A DNA stretch of 64,000 nucleotides from NCBI GenBank assembly GCA_019722365.1, contig JADFUC010001351.1, positions 2,170,001-2,234,000 on the forward strand. Reading direction: 5' to 3'. Below are positions 32,490 through 46,200 of the stretch, piece by piece (position 1 is the first letter of the stretch; every line of letters begins with the position of its first letter). This DNA is from Lithospermum erythrorhizon (lineage: Eukaryota; Streptophyta; Magnoliopsida; Boraginales; Boraginaceae). Position numbers and translations under genes: made by a program. A model generated the notes under the pieces. That model ran no database searches. It had not been told where the DNA came from and saw only the letters and a program-made list of their open reading frames with translations.

Positions 32490-33500
32490 AGCTTAGTTAG
32501 TTAGTTGGTTTCAAAAAAAAATTGTAGACTTCAAAGAAACAAGGACGGTTAAGATTTAATGATATCTATACTATATATAATAATAATACAAATATAATGT
32601 CTAAGTGCAGTAGTTATAAAGTGAAGCCGGCTTTTTGACAATGCACATTTTCTGCTTTTTAATGTATATGAGAATTAGCTTAATAATATTTGATTACGTA
32701 TGACAAAACTACGGAAAGCAAAGAATAAAATAAAGGTTGTCGGTTATTTTTACATGGTGGTATATTAATAGATTCACCAAAATCTCGTAATATGATGGTA
32801 TGATATTTTCTCCTCTTATATACTCGGTATATTACTTAATTTTAATTAATTATTTTTATTATTAAAAGATATTATAAGAAAATCGATGGATGAATATTTG
32901 CGTATGTTAAAGCGTGTAATAAGCGAGTGGTTCGTAATTTTAAGTATTAATTTTCGTATGTATTCAATTTTAATGTAAAAATTGTATATAATATTAAAAT
33001 GTGTTATTCGATTGCATATACTTATTATGAAAACAATTTTACTTAACTATTTTCCTAGATGTGTTATTCGATTGCATATACTTATTATGGAACAATTTTA
33101 CTTTCCCTAGCTATTTCTACCTTACCTATTGCATATTGTTGAGAGGAAAATTATTTTGGTGAGTAAATCCTAAGATGTTCATCGTATTTTACTATTGATA
33201 ATATAAATCGAATTAAATTAAAGTTATATGAGTAAGTTAGGACAAGTTTTGTTAATTTTATTCGATTATTGAAAAAATTATTTGAATTATCTTTTAAAAA
33301 TGAAGAGAGTATTTACTAGGGTGATTTGCATCCTGCTAATTCCTTTTGCAACCTACTCAAAATTCTCTCTTATGTAAAAAATCGGTAACATTTCGTTAAT
33401 TAATAAATTAAAATGTGATTTATCAAATTGATTAGCAATAATTGCAAACCACTTTATATTTTTATGCGATAAATGTTGATGTTGAAATTTATTGTCGAGA
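32490..33500. other. AT-rich intergenic DNA
   Basis: No gene recognised. A near-identical direct duplication of GTGTTATTCGATTGCATATACTTATTATG occurs at 33001-33029 and 33061-33089 (60-bp period). Confidence 0.5.
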
Positions 33501-33509
33501 GTAAGTTGA

Positions 33510-35967
33510 ATGAAATTCAGCGAACTTAACGGCGAATTACCATCGCGTAAACCCGTTTTTCCTCATCCTTTCCATAGCACTTGAAACAAGCCTTAAGAGT
33601 GGAAAATAAAACAAAAAGAAAAGAAAAATCCATCTCCTTCCTCCTCAAGACGCGAGCCACACACCATAAAAGCGGTTTTTCTTTCCAGGTTACCACTGCG
33701 TCTCATGAACTTTGGCCTTGAAATTTCTTGGAAATTTATAATCCTCTTGCGATTGAGATAAAAACTTTTGTGTATTTCTTGAGTTCGTCTAGGTTGACTT
33801 TTGTGTTTTTAGGCTTTTTATTTAGCTGATTGATTCTTGGGCTTTAAATTAGTTGTTCTTGAGTTGAAATTACGCGTTTGGATGAGAAATTTGTGACGTT
33901 TTAGGGACGTTGACTTTTTGGGATTTAGTTTGACTTCGGGTTTTTGAGGTTTAATATTGTATATAATTATTATCTAGGCTTAGATTGTAGTATAGGAGAT
34001 GATAATAATCGATTTTTGGGGTAGAAAAGTGTTGGTAAAGTTGGGTTGACTTTTGAGTTGACTTCGGGTTTGACTTTTTCAAAACGTTTTAAAATGATAT
34101 AAGTATGTTCTTGGATCCTTAGTATAGTGTTTAGAGGTGGAAATTGTAGTTTAAAGGTTGTTGGATGAATATATGTTGAAATTAGTTTTATTAGTTTTGA
34201 GTAGTAGTTGGGTTTTGGGATTAGAGGTTGTTAGAAATGGGTTTAATTAGTTGGAAAAGTTGATAATTGGGATTGATTAGAATTGTTTAAAGTGTTAGTA
34301 CTTGGGTTAGTGTGAGGGCCGAAAGTTAGGGGTTTGGGGTTAGTTGAAATTGTGTATGCAAGCAGTTTATCGTTGAAGTTTAGCTGGTAATATTTACCTA
34401 AAGGTTCTTGTTAGATGCTTAAAGTTCTTTAAGATAATTTATACTTGAAATTAGTAGTAATTGTACTTTCGGTGTTTTGTTTAGACTTCGGAGCGGAGAA
34501 GGCTAGCGGATCGATTATTTGCTCGAGCGCTGAGTAGTGCCCAGCGAAGGTGGGATTTATCACTCGTTTGATAACATTATTTACGTTTGAGTGAAGTATA
34601 TGGTAAATTGATATGTGTATATATTTGTGTTATGAACTTATCTATTAGTGTAGTTGTGAAATTGTGGAATGTTGAGTTGTATGATGGTTGTGTTAGATAC
34701 ATTATGGTAGTAGGTTACATAATAGATTGTTGACTTGGTATATTATGGGCATATATTGAGAATGTTGAGTGATTGTTGCTTTTGTTGTTAATAGGTTTGT
34801 TATAGTTCTTTGTGACGTTGGTTGAGTCGTGTGTGGTTGTGTTTGTCATGGTTGAGCCTTGTTGGTGTAATGTTGGTTGTTAGTTGATTTCATATAGAAA
34901 TTGAATCGCGCCATATTAGGATGTGGGCATGTTGGAATCATGCAGGAGGTCGTTTGTGCGGATGGGGTGTGTTTTGTGATATTGTATGGGTGATCGAGGT
35001 GAGGCCCAGGAAAGGATATGATATTCTATGGGTGGCGAAGGGAGGTGAGAGGCTGCTTGGGGAAAAGATATGATATTATATTTATATTACGTGGGTAGGC
35101 TTTGCCGGAAGAACAACGACATTATATAAATGTCGGATAAAGTTATTATTGCATTTGTCTTGCGTTGTGTTGACATTGGGTGGATGTCGGCTGCGTGCGA
35201 AAATATCGATAATTTCCTTAGTGCTTGTTTCACAGGAGTTACGTTATCTTTGTTATTGTGTTATAAGCTGCGTATTTGGAGAACTTATGTGTTTTTAAAA
35301 TTATATGACATGCTATCTCTGGGTATATCATGTAGAATAACGTAAGTTGAGTCCTTTAAAACGTGTATATGTTGATGATGGTTATTACTATTGTGACGCT
35401 ATGAATACTTAGTTTTATTCTTTTACCTTATATATACATATACTCTATCGCTACGTCTTTATCTCTTGTTGTGTATCTCATTCGGATGTGGATAAGTTAC
35501 GCCCGGGTGAAGCGTTTCGGCTAGGCTGTCGAACTGCAGCCCCGGCTTGTCCAGATTGACAGTGCAGTTGAGTTAAATTGAGTGTCCGGTGATTTTACGT
35601 AGGTGAGAGATGGGTGGCTAGGATCCTCGGCAGTTATCTTTTATTCTCATTCATTTTTGGATGTACTCAAATTTTGTATTTTGTTTTGGTGTTGAAAATG
35701 TATTAACTGTTTTATGGAGTATCTTGGTTTCGGAATTGTTATGAAGTTTCATTTTGGTTTTGGTTAGATGATGCCACGATGGTTAAACTCTGTATGGAAA
35801 CGTTTTGAGCTTTCGAACTATTTTTTACTTTGCTCGTACTACCCAGTACCTAGCGATTTTTCAAAGCACGAGGTTATTTTTGTATCAACCATCGTATGGT
35901 GACTTCCGGATATATATAGGTTGATAACGACTCACGGCCGCCGATGCGATTTCGAGGCGGGTGAATG
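33510..35967 (+). repeat. Long LTR-like repeat R1
   Basis: About 2.4 kb of T/G-rich, non-coding DNA with the layout shared with R2 and R3: an early TATA/UTR-like part (about 33600-33720), a long T/G-rich middle, and a late motif GGGTGGCTAGGATCCTCGGC (about 35614). No coding domain was found. Most likely a solo LTR or LARD fragment; its 5' boundary is uncertain. Confidence 0.4.
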
Positions 35968-35970
35968 AAG

Positions 35971-36033
35971 TATATCCAACGCATGGAACACAAGTGGAAA
36001 TTCTATCCAATGTATGGAACACATGGTGGAATT
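35971..36033. repeat. Inverted partner (left) of a 62-bp motif flanking R2
   Basis: Two tandem half-units beginning TATCCAACGCATGGAACACA and TATCCAATGTATGGAACACA. The reverse complement, with only a few differences, lies at 38376-38437. Confidence 0.85.
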
Positions 36034-38300
36034 GAAATAACTCGAACTTGAAAAGTGTGTAGATAAGTATGACTAAATTTTTCCTTCCTAGTTAAGAAAC
36101 GACTCGACCGCGTCGCCAACACCTCACTGCATAGCTTAAGTGCGCTTTCGTGCTGGCTTTGAGGCTTCGTTACTTTCTTCGTTTTTCTTCAAGGTTAAGT
36201 AACACATTTATAAAAACAAAAATTTTCTTCTTTCATCATCACAATACTTGAACCTCTCCCTCACTTTCCCAAAAATTTTCTCCATTTTTTGAGTGGCTTT
36301 CATCAAGTTCATCTACCGATCATTTCTAAGGTTTAAGGTAAAAATTGTCTCTTGATTGCTATTTTAAAGTTATGAAACGTTACTTTTGTTGATTTTAGAT
36401 TGAATGTTTAATTCAAGTATTTTGGGTAATTTTTAAACACTTGAATATTAATCTTTTGAAGAAAGGATGAAGATTTGTGTTTTGTTGACTATTTTTAGTT
36501 CCAATTTGACTTTTGGAAGAAAAATATGAAATAAATAGTAAATGTATTGAAAATTTAATAATTTTTATTTGTGAGCCATTTATAATATTTGGAGTTGACC
36601 CAAGGAAAATGTTTTAATTTTGAAGATTTTTGGTAGTGTTTTAATTTTTGGAAGTTAAATGGCTAGAAAGTGTATAAATTTTGAAATAAATATCAAACCT
36701 TTGAAAAAAATTAAAATATTGCATATGGACATTTCTAATTGTACCATGAGTACCTCGGCCCAATTTTGGAGTGATTTGAATTGGTTTACTATTTTTGGTG
36801 ATTTAATTACTAAATCATGTTTTTGAATCAAAAGAAAATGAATTGTAGTTTCAAAAGTGAAATTGAGGATGTTACAGTAACTTTGAAGTTGTATGTGAGC
36901 TACATACCAAATTTGGTAATTTTAAAAATGGTTTAACTATTTATTTTGATTTTCGGATGTTAAAATGAGTAGAAATGTATTTAAATGGAGAAAAATGGAT
37001 TTGTATTGCATAAAATATTTTGGACACAATGGTTGGCCTCCTAAATTATATTTTGAGCTATGATAATTATATCGGGGTTGTTGGATTTTTAGCTAGGTAT
37101 TTATTTGGAATTAAAGTAAAAGTAGTATTATTATTGCTATGTTCTTTTAGGTGTGGATATCGGGTAGTTCTTGGGGTAGTAAGCGTGATCTTGGCTTGGC
37201 TTGAGGTGAATATTTATATCACGTGAGATAAAGTGTCGTATATATTGTGTGTATGTAAGTTGTATAGTTTTACTACATGAGTTATATATATGTGATATGT
37301 GATATTGAGACTTGCGATGTTGAGTATTGTTATATGATGAGTTGTGATATGATGATGGGATGATTGTTGGTGTGATTGGTTGTTGAACTCTAGTCCGGTT
37401 AAAATGGTACTCTCCTGCAGGTTGAGTTGTCCCCGTTTGATGGAGTAGAATCAACGGGTGACTGTTTTTATATCTTGTTTGCAGGAGTAGAAGCAACGAG
37501 TTTACTATTTTGTCCTCGTTTTATGGAGTAGAATCAAAGAGTGACGTCATTTTCTTTTCTCTGTGATTGGAGTAGAACTTCATAGGGGGCAGATGGGATT
37601 ATTGTTGCTTGGGTGATATGCTGGATGTTATTGACTGTGTGTGAGATAGTTTATGTTGTTGGATTATTGAGATAATCATGTTATTGGATTATAATGAATT
37701 GTTCGTGATTATTTGAGGGATGGATTCTATTACATTGTTGATACTATAAGTTTGCATGTGCATATATGTGTGACTAGTTATGGTTCGTTATATAAATATT
37801 TGTGAGCTTCCGACTCACCCACGAGTTAGGGACACAGAGAATTTATAGTTGCGGAAAGCGATTAAGTGTGGCATCCTTTTTGTGGCGAGGAGATGATTAT
37901 CATCTTAGGTATAGTTCGGGTGGCTAGGATATCCTCAGCAGTCTTCTTCTTATTCTTCTGATCCTCATCTTTTGTAGAATTTTGTCGGAGGTGTTGTGTA
38001 TTTTGATCACATTATGTATATATACGTTTTGAGGTTGATATAAATGTTGTCTTAGAAACTTATGAGATGTGTTGTTTGGGGAGTATTTTTGGTTGTATTA
38101 TTCAAGCTTGAGGTATGATTATATGTTTGGATGATGTATGTTAGTGGTGTATAACTAGTTCACTCCGATGGATTGAAGTATATTATTATTATGATGATGA
38201 ATTGAAGTCTTTTTAGGTTGTCGTCCGTGATTGGTGGCTACGTATTCGGAGTTGATGGCGACTCCCCAGCCTCGGGGGCGCTGGGGCCAGTCGTTACGGA
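36033..38300 (+). repeat. Long LTR-like repeat R2
   Basis: Starts TGAAATAACTCGAAC at 36033, nearly the same as the start of R3 (TGAAATAACCCGACC, minus strand from 57020). Contains a UTR-like region at 36180-36340, a T/G-rich middle, repeated 'GGAGTAGAA(T/G)CAACG(G/A)GT' modules at 37440-37540, and GGGTGGCTAGGATATCCTC at 37918, shared with R1 and R3. No open coding domain. Its 3' end, within a GC-rich patch at about 38260-38300, is not exactly located. Confidence 0.45.
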
Positions 38301-38375
38301 AACTCTATCCAACGCGCCAAACACCGTTGGAAAATCTATCGGCGTATCAAACACAAGGATAGAGTTGGATAGAGT

Positions 38376-38437
38376 TTTCACCATGTGTTCGATACATTGG
38401 ATAGAATTTCCACCGTGTGTTCCATGCGTTGGATATA
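38376..38437. repeat. Inverted partner (right) of the 62-bp motif flanking R2
   Basis: Near-perfect reverse complement of 35971-36033. Just before it (about 38308-38365) are two poorer copies of the half-unit in direct orientation, so this side is itself palindromic. Confidence 0.85.
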
Positions 38438-38983
38438 ATTTCCACCAGTGTAACGATACTCTCGTTAGGGATAAAATCGGTAGAAATTTGAGGCTGGAAA
38501 TTTATGACTGGAAAATAGAGTTGGCCCATAAATACTTACGAAGTCCAAAGAAGGTAAGGATCCTAAATAAATATGGAAACTGTCATAATTCATTGAAATT
38601 ACTTGGTTAATACTCTCTTCGATTTTTTTTACTTGATATCCTAGCATTTTTACGTTAATTAAGAAACAATCAAGAATGAAGTATATTTTACCTATATATC
38701 CCTAATCAATAACTAAAAAAACAATTAATAGCATTAAATATAAAGTAAAATAAGAGGAGCTTAAAAGTAAAAACTAATGAAACATTGCATTGGAATTGCA
38801 AAGTGACAACTATTTCAAAACAAAAAAAATTGATACGATGTCAACTAAGAAAACCGGAAGAAGTATAACATACAGTATTCCTATTCCTAATATGATTCTT
38901 TTCTTCTTTGCCTGTAATACGAAGTATAACGTTTTCAATCTAACATAAAAAGTACAATATTTGAAGATAACATAATTAATATA

Positions 38984-41444
38984 ATAATTTCGAGAGGGAA
39001 TTGTCAAAATGGTCCCAGATAGTGGGATAAGAGTTGCGCACAATTAAGAGATAGTTGAGTGTGTAGTTTGGTCTCGAGATATTGGCACAAATATTACACT
39101 TTAGTCCCCGACTAACGGATTTGTTATTTTTTGACTGCCAGACGAGCGGCGTGAGGAAGACAAGTGTTAATTAGTGATTGATTAGAGTTTATTAATAAAA
39201 ATGACCCCATTAACTATGTTATATTTATACTTTTAACCCAAACTAAAAAATTAAAAATTAAAATAGGTAATACAAAATCAAAATAGCTAACTATCAGTTT
39301 CATTTCTCTCGTACTCTAATATAGAAAACTCCGATTGTCTCCTTCATCAAATCAAAATAGTATTTGTTTAATCTTTAAGAAAAATCTAATTATCATGGCA
39401 ACAAGAAGAATTGGAGGAGTAACAAAAGCTCCTGTTTATGATATTTTCCCAAATCTCGAAATAAACTTTGTTTAATCTTTTAGTATTTGTTTAATGACAT
39501 CAAAATATCAAAATAATATTTGTTTAATCATGTTTTATAAGTTTTTAATGGAAGATTATGTTGGTTTTGACTTTTGTGTTAAAAGTAGTGATTTTTTTTA
39601 TTGACTTCGATTATTGAGTTGATGCATGTTACAAAAACATATTTTATTGTTTCGTTTTTGCTTTAGTAGTAAAAGTATTGTGATTAATTTGTCCTAAATC
39701 GATTTAGGGGTTCCTTGAATCGATTTAGGGTTGTTACCATTGTGGGGATTATGGTTCATCAGATGATCCTTCTAAAGGATTTGTTGATGAAGAGTATAAT
39801 ATGGAGGATGATGATACATTGTATGCAATGAACATTGATGATGGGGTTGAGGAGGATGGTCTCTCTTTTAATCACACAGGGCTGTTCTCTGAGAGGGTGC
39901 ATGAAGAATTGAATGACAGTGATTGTGATAGAGATTGTTTAGGCAGTGATACTGAGGGATTTAAAAGTGATCAGGACTCTAGTAATGATGAAGGGGATCA
40001 TTGGGTCAGAATTCGTTCCAAGTTGGCCGAAGACAGATGTTAGGAATCCAAAATTTGCCATTGGTATGCTTTGTTTAGTTGTAGAGAAAAGCTTAAGCAT
40101 GCAATTGACACTTACAACATCAAAGATGCTAAGGACATTAAATACATTAGGAATGAAAAAACTAGGCTAAGAGTTGTGTGCAAGGACAAAGAGTGCAAAT
40201 AGTTTATTTATGTTAAACAGTTGAGTGGGGAGACTGGTTTGCAGATTAGTAAATGACGTTTGGATCATACATGCATCCCTGTGTATGACAACAAAACACT
40301 CAAATCATCATGGCTTGCCAAGCATTATGAGAAGAAGTTTAGGAATGCTTCCACAAGCAAACCTTCTGATATCAGAAAAGAGATGGGGTTAAAGTAAGGG
40401 CAACATGTTAGTAGATGGCCGGGCTTGGAGGCAGAGGTAAGCGCAACTTTAGGATTTATTTATAGGGATGAGATTGACGGGTTTAGTAGAATGCGGAACT
40501 TTGAAGTACGGTCTTAGTTGAACGAAATCCAGACACAAAGTGTTTAGTCAAGACAATTGAGAATGATGAAGCTAAAGCGTATTTCGAGAGATAGTATGCA
40601 TCTTTGGACATGATCTGAGACAAAGGGTTTAAGAGTTGGTGTAGAAGGATAATAGGTGTTGATGGATGCCATTTGAAGACTAAGAGAGGTAGACAATTAC
40701 TATTAGCAATTAGAATAGATCCCAACAACAACATATTACCCTTGACATATGCATGTTGAAGTTGAAAGTAAAGATAGTTGGGAATGGTTTCTAACACACT
40801 TGTTTGAGGATATTAGGTCAGGCCAAGATTATGATGAGCAGCTGGAATAGATATTTATGTCAGACAAACAAAAGTGCGATTGAAGCATCGACCTACGTTT
40901 GTGGTGGAAAGAAATATTCTACCCATTAGGTAATCTCGCTCCAGTAGTCTTTTTAATCAGTTCCATTTTGTTATTATACTTTTAAATTACTAAACTAAAC
41001 ACATATCATCACTTTTTGTATTGGTTAAAACCAAAGGCTGCTTTAATCTTGTTTAGCTTGTCAAAACAGGAAACATTATATCATTTTGGATATGATTTTG
41101 TATGTTTAACTATGGAATGAACATCAATTTTGGATATAATTTTCTTTATCTGTACATCCTTTTGGATATCATTTTCTTTATCTGTTTATTTTGTTTAGCT
41201 TTTCAAAACAGGAAACATTACATAAATTGTAGACACAATAACACACATTCATCTTAAGCATGAAACAACATACATTCATCATATTTCAAGAAACGACAAC
41301 AACACAACTAATTATTTCACTTTAATACATAAAAACTAAAGCTATTATGCAGCCTATTATAGTTATAAGCAAAGGAACTTTGTCATTAAAGTAACTTTTG
41401 TCCCACTATCTAGGAGCATTTTGGCAATTCCCTCATAATTTCGA
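38984..41444 (+). mobile_element. Mutator-like element (MULE), complete ends
   Basis: Element 38994-41434 (2441 bp) is flanked by identical 10-bp target duplications, ATAATTTCGA (38984-38993 and 41435-41444). The terminal inverted repeats begin GAGGGAATTGTCAAAATGG and GAGGGAATTGCCAAAATGC and extend about 43 bp with an AGATAGTGGGA core. It contains the degenerate transposase at 39740-40870. TIRs plus a 9-11-bp duplication are the hallmarks of Mutator-superfamily elements. Confidence 0.9.
39740..40870 (+). pseudogene. MuDR/MULE transposase, degenerate
   Basis: An acidic N-terminal part is open at 39801-40043 (MEDDDTLYAMNIDDGVEEDG...). After a frame change comes the MuDR DNA-binding region: KYIRNEKTRLRVVCKDKECK, an internal stop replacing Trp, then FIYVKQLSGETGLQIS, and LDHTC. 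The catalytic region reads RIIGVDGCHLKTKRGRQLLL and DPNNNILPLTYA, then DSWEWFLTHLFEDI; the DG-x2-LK motif of the MULE transposase domain is visible. At least four stops or frameshifts, so it makes no functional transposase. C-terminal part missing. Confidence 0.85.
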
Positions 41445-43231
41445 TGCAAATTAAATTTGTTTATAATCGTGAACAATTATTTAAGTATTAGTTGATAATA
41501 AAAAAGTAAAATGGAATGGAGGAAGTATTGGACTATTGAAAAATGAATTTGACAATATTTTAGGGATGATGATAAAGATATAGATACATAATCCATTCTT
41601 ATTGCTTTTTTACTTTTAACTAGGCCTATAAACGAGTTGAATCTAGGGAACTGTGAGCAGGGGTTCTGACTCGGCTAAACTGAAGGATTCGAGGTTCGGT
41701 TCGAATTTCGAGGTTCGAGCCGCGTTCAAAGTTAGATTCGAGCGTTTGAGGTTGGGCTCAGTTGTGAGGAAAATTAGAATTGAAATTAATATACTCTTAA
41801 TTTATGTGGTTCGGCCAAATCTTCGGCTCGAGCTCCGCTCCAACTACGAATTTAAAGAAGTCGAAAAGGTAATAAATTAAAACTAGGTCAAAGGAAGGAA
41901 GCCATATAAAACCAACACTATGCCCAAAGCTGCTCGTACGTCACTGCGTTCTCTCTCGCTGGTTTCTTTCAGGCAATGTAAGTTACGTTCTTCATTCAAA
42001 TATATTCGTTCTCGTTGTTTTAATTTTTCTTTTTATTTGTTTTGTTGTTTCATGAGCATCTTTCTTGAGTGACAATTTATGCGAGAGCAAATTTTGTTGG
42101 ATGACCACTTTGAATTAATAAGTTCACAATATACCTAGGCATGTAAAATAATTTGAAAGGTCGATTCGGCTCCAGCAATTGATTTCGAAAAGTTCGATTC
42201 CATATTCTGTTCAATAAATTTATATATTTTTGTATTTTATCATTAAAATTTTTAGAATCTAACCTCCAACCTTGAAATTTCGAACAAAAATCAACTTCGA
42301 TTTTCGGATTATCAAACCTCGAATCCTTCTAAAGATGGAGGAGTATATTGGAGATGGAAGATCCCGGACATTATTATGTTTTGGTTTGGTTTTTCGAAGT
42401 AGAGTATAATTATTAAAAAGAAAAATGAAAAACAGACTCTACTTGTTTATTTGTTATCCTCATTATATATAAAGCCTAATAGTACTCATCCCTAAAAGTC
42501 ATCCCTAAAACTTATTTTAGGGATTGAAATAGTAAAAAATGACAAAAATTGGACTACTTCCCTAAAATAAGGTGATGGGTTCAGCCAAATTATTGTCCTT
42601 TTATTCGGCGAAACTAAATTTATCTTATCGCTTATTTTTGTAGATATTTTTTTTTACATAGATTACTACTTCTTTTCAATTATATAAAACATAAAAATAA
42701 AATAAATGAAATATTTTTGTCATATATCTACAAATATAAATTAAAAAAGGCATTTCATTCAACGTCGTATTTAATATATATATTTTTTAAAAATTTAATT
42801 TTATCCTAAATTTCTATTGATATATTTGAAATATTTAATTTTGATTTTGGGCGAATAATAGGAAAATTTCTTTAAAAAGCTAGCAAAATCACATAAAAGT
42901 GAGCAAAAAAAAAAATAATGACAGTTGGAGGGGAACTGATGTGAATGAGGGACTTAATTGTTGGTGAAGCCTAAATGCACAATGAAACATGGCGGTCAAT
43001 CATTAATTAAATAGAAGTTACTTTTAATGCATGTTGGCTTTTTAAATTTAACACAAGAGCTTCTTATATATGCTTAACAATTGTTAGTTCTTACCAAATA
43101 TAGTTATAAATTATATGAACTTTTCAATTAAAATTAGTTAATATTTTAAAATGATTACTTTTATAATTTTTATTTTGTAATTATTACAATGCCCAAGTAT
43201 TGATTGTGCTCAAATAACTCGTATTTCTAAT
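41445..43231. other. Intergenic DNA with inverted 'TTCGAGGTT' modules
   Basis: 41680-41740 (GAAGGATTCGAGGTTCGGTT...) has an inverted, diverged counterpart at about 42240-42332. Between them, 41900-41990 looks like a trapped first exon: TATAAAA, then ATGCCCAAAGCTGCTCG and a good splice donor GCAAT|GTAAGT, but nothing coding follows. Possible MITE debris at 42470-42560 and 43080-43220. No gene recognised. Confidence 0.4.
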
Positions 43232-46200
43232 ATGCAACAATCTTTTATTGGTGTGTGTTATGAAAATAATAAACGGAAAGGCCTCCAAGAAGTTACATCC
43301 TCAACCTCAAGAATGTATGATGCTAATCAATATAGTTGGATCTGGCGGGAGGTAAAGAATTGTCCAGTTTATTGCCCAACAGAACAACAATGTGAAGATC
43401 CTCTTCTATATTTGCACAGTATAGCTGAAGAAGCGTCACAGTATGGCATTATTACTTAAGATTCAATACATATTATTTACCTAATAATTTGATACAGTAC
43501 TTTAATAAGTTCTTTTTATTTCAATAATCTAAGAACTGTACGTAGAAGTACAAAAATACTTTCTCATTTTTTGGTACTTTTAGTTTTTCGTTCTGGGGTA
43601 ATCAGTACTGAAGTATATCCAAAATACAAACAAAGTACATATATTTAGTGTAGATAATGATATAATGTAGAGTTAATTGGTGAAATAAATTAAGGATAAT
43701 TGGGGCGAAGTTGCGGAGTGAGTGAAAGTTGAAAGTTGGGATTTGTCGCGATAGTGGCTTTAATGAAAGCTTTGGGATTGCGTTTTGGTCTGTTATGATT
43801 GTATTGTTCAAAAATCAGCAATGAAATGTGTGATTGCAACTCAAATTCACCAAAATTGTCGATTTCGGCTCACCGCACATACTGCTAGCGTCTATTTTGC
43901 CCCATTATAACTTGTTTTAATCCAAAGAAATAATCTCACTGCAATAGACTCCCACTTTTTACAAAATTGTAGAAGATTATTTTGGAAAGAAAATAAAGTA
44001 GAATGGAAAAATGATGAAAATAATTGGCGAAATCAAAGAAGGATGAGAATGAAATATGATAATTTTATAGGTGGAATGAAATTCTGATATTTCCGACTTT
44101 GTTGTTAGTTTTAACATATGATCATGTAGGTAATAACTTGACACTTAAAGCCCTTATCGGAACTAAATTTCAACTTTTAATTTCTTGGGCCAAATTGGCT
44201 TCCAAATCTCACTATCTGAGGCCATTTCACCAATTATCTCACAATTTTAAGACCTACATTTAAGAATTACATGTTTTATTTAAACTGAAAAAATGATAGA
44301 TAAAAGTCAAATCTGCTCTTCAATAAGAGCTTAGGAAGTACTATGAACATTTGCTAGTTTTTTTATGGATAGACCTATTACATTTATAAAAAAAAAATTA
44401 AATTTACTGTATTTTATAGATTGGAGGGATGGAGTACTTTTATTTTTGGTTTGGGTTATTTAAGCTTTTATTGTGATAAATTTTTATGTTTAGTCGCATA
44501 CTGGACAGGCATTTGCAAGGTCATTCCTCCTTTGCAAGTTTTTATTCCATCAACAAAGATGCTAATGAACCACACGAAGTTCGAAACTTTTGTCCATCCT
44601 CTTAGAGCTGATATGAATAATGGTGCGACAATTACATATTCCAAGGGGAGGTATGTTATACCATGTTAGAACATATCCTTATCTAAGATCTAATTGTTTA
44701 TGGGCTCATTGTCTGGGATTAAATTATGGTTTCATTTTAGATATTATATTGTTGCAGATTGATTTTTAAAGTGAAAGTTAATTACCGAAATGATGATATC
44801 AAGTTGCATTTTAATTCCAATAGTACAACTTATGTGCCACTCATGGGGACTAAACTGTTAGGTAGCGTTATTGAATCTGAAGTGCGAGCGATCTTTATTA
44901 TCGAGAAGACTATTTCAACAATTAACTCTCAAAAGTGGTACAAATATTATAATATGATGTAGAAAGTGGCTTGATTACCACGTTAGTCCATTTTTTGGAC
45001 TTTAAAGCCAAAGAAATATGTGCAATATTTATCACATTTAGGAGAATATTTTGTCTGAAACTTTCGGAGCTTGTAACACCAATTACCTCGCTGTAATCAT
45101 GACTATGTATGCTAACATTTATTCTTAGGAAAATGATTGAAGATATACACAACGTCACAAATTTTCTAAGATATGGAATGATATAAATTCTAATTAATTA
45201 ATTTACAAACCAAATAACATGCCTATTAGTATGATAAAGTTCAATATGAACAACATGAAGTGTATGATTGCTAAATGATCAGAAAATTGAGTCCTCGGGA
45301 TTTCCTAGCATTTGCAAAGAAAGCCTCAACAGATTGGTACGGCTTTTCACAAGGGATTGGTGTACCCATGTATCTAGAAAGCGAATTTTGGCATGAACTT
45401 TTGCATAGGCAAGATAAAGAAGTGCTCATTGGAGTCAACATGGACAGTCCTTCATTTTCAACCTCTAAATTTTGATGTCTTAGTTGAATTACATAATTTT
45501 GATTTGAATCAAATTATTGCATAATATATTATACAAGATAATAAAAATAATTGAGGTCAATAATGTTTAATCAATCAATTGGGAATTGATTAAAATTAAA
45601 AGTGGACGAACCTTTATAGATGAAGCCATGCATGAAGGGATAAATTCCAACAAATTTGTTTAGTACTTTTTAGGGATGTAGCCAGGAGGATGTACGGAGT
45701 ATTATTTTTGGATATTATTAAGTAATGATTTTATTGCTCATCTGACATTGCTATCATTTGGCTCTCTTTATCAGAAGTTTCCGAAGTTTCCAAACTCTGT
45801 ACTACGTCATATGGATGCCGATGCTATTCAAGTAACCATTCATAATTATATTACACTTATTCATCCATTTATGACAACTAAATTTTTTTGGTGTAATAAT
45901 GTGAGTTAATTATTGGCAAAGCATTAATCATAATTTCTTATTTGACGACCTTTGGTCGAAATATATTCCACAAATTCAAAGTTATTTTCACTCATATAAG
46001 CTGTCATTAGTCACTAGTAAATTCTGTCAACCATTGATTTCATTCTTCATTCATTTCTTTGTTTGTCCTTCAAATATATCGTAGATAATACATTTTGTTC
46101 TTTTATATAAAAAATTACACTTGACATTACATAACTAAACATACCATTTGGAACATATGTATAGTATGTTCTCATATCTTTCTTTGATTCCTATTTAGGG

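Noticed and set aside
37020..37226. 68-codon hydrophobic open frame
   Set aside because: Lies within T/G-rich LTR-like repeat R2; hydrophobicity follows from T-rich codons and there is no gene context.
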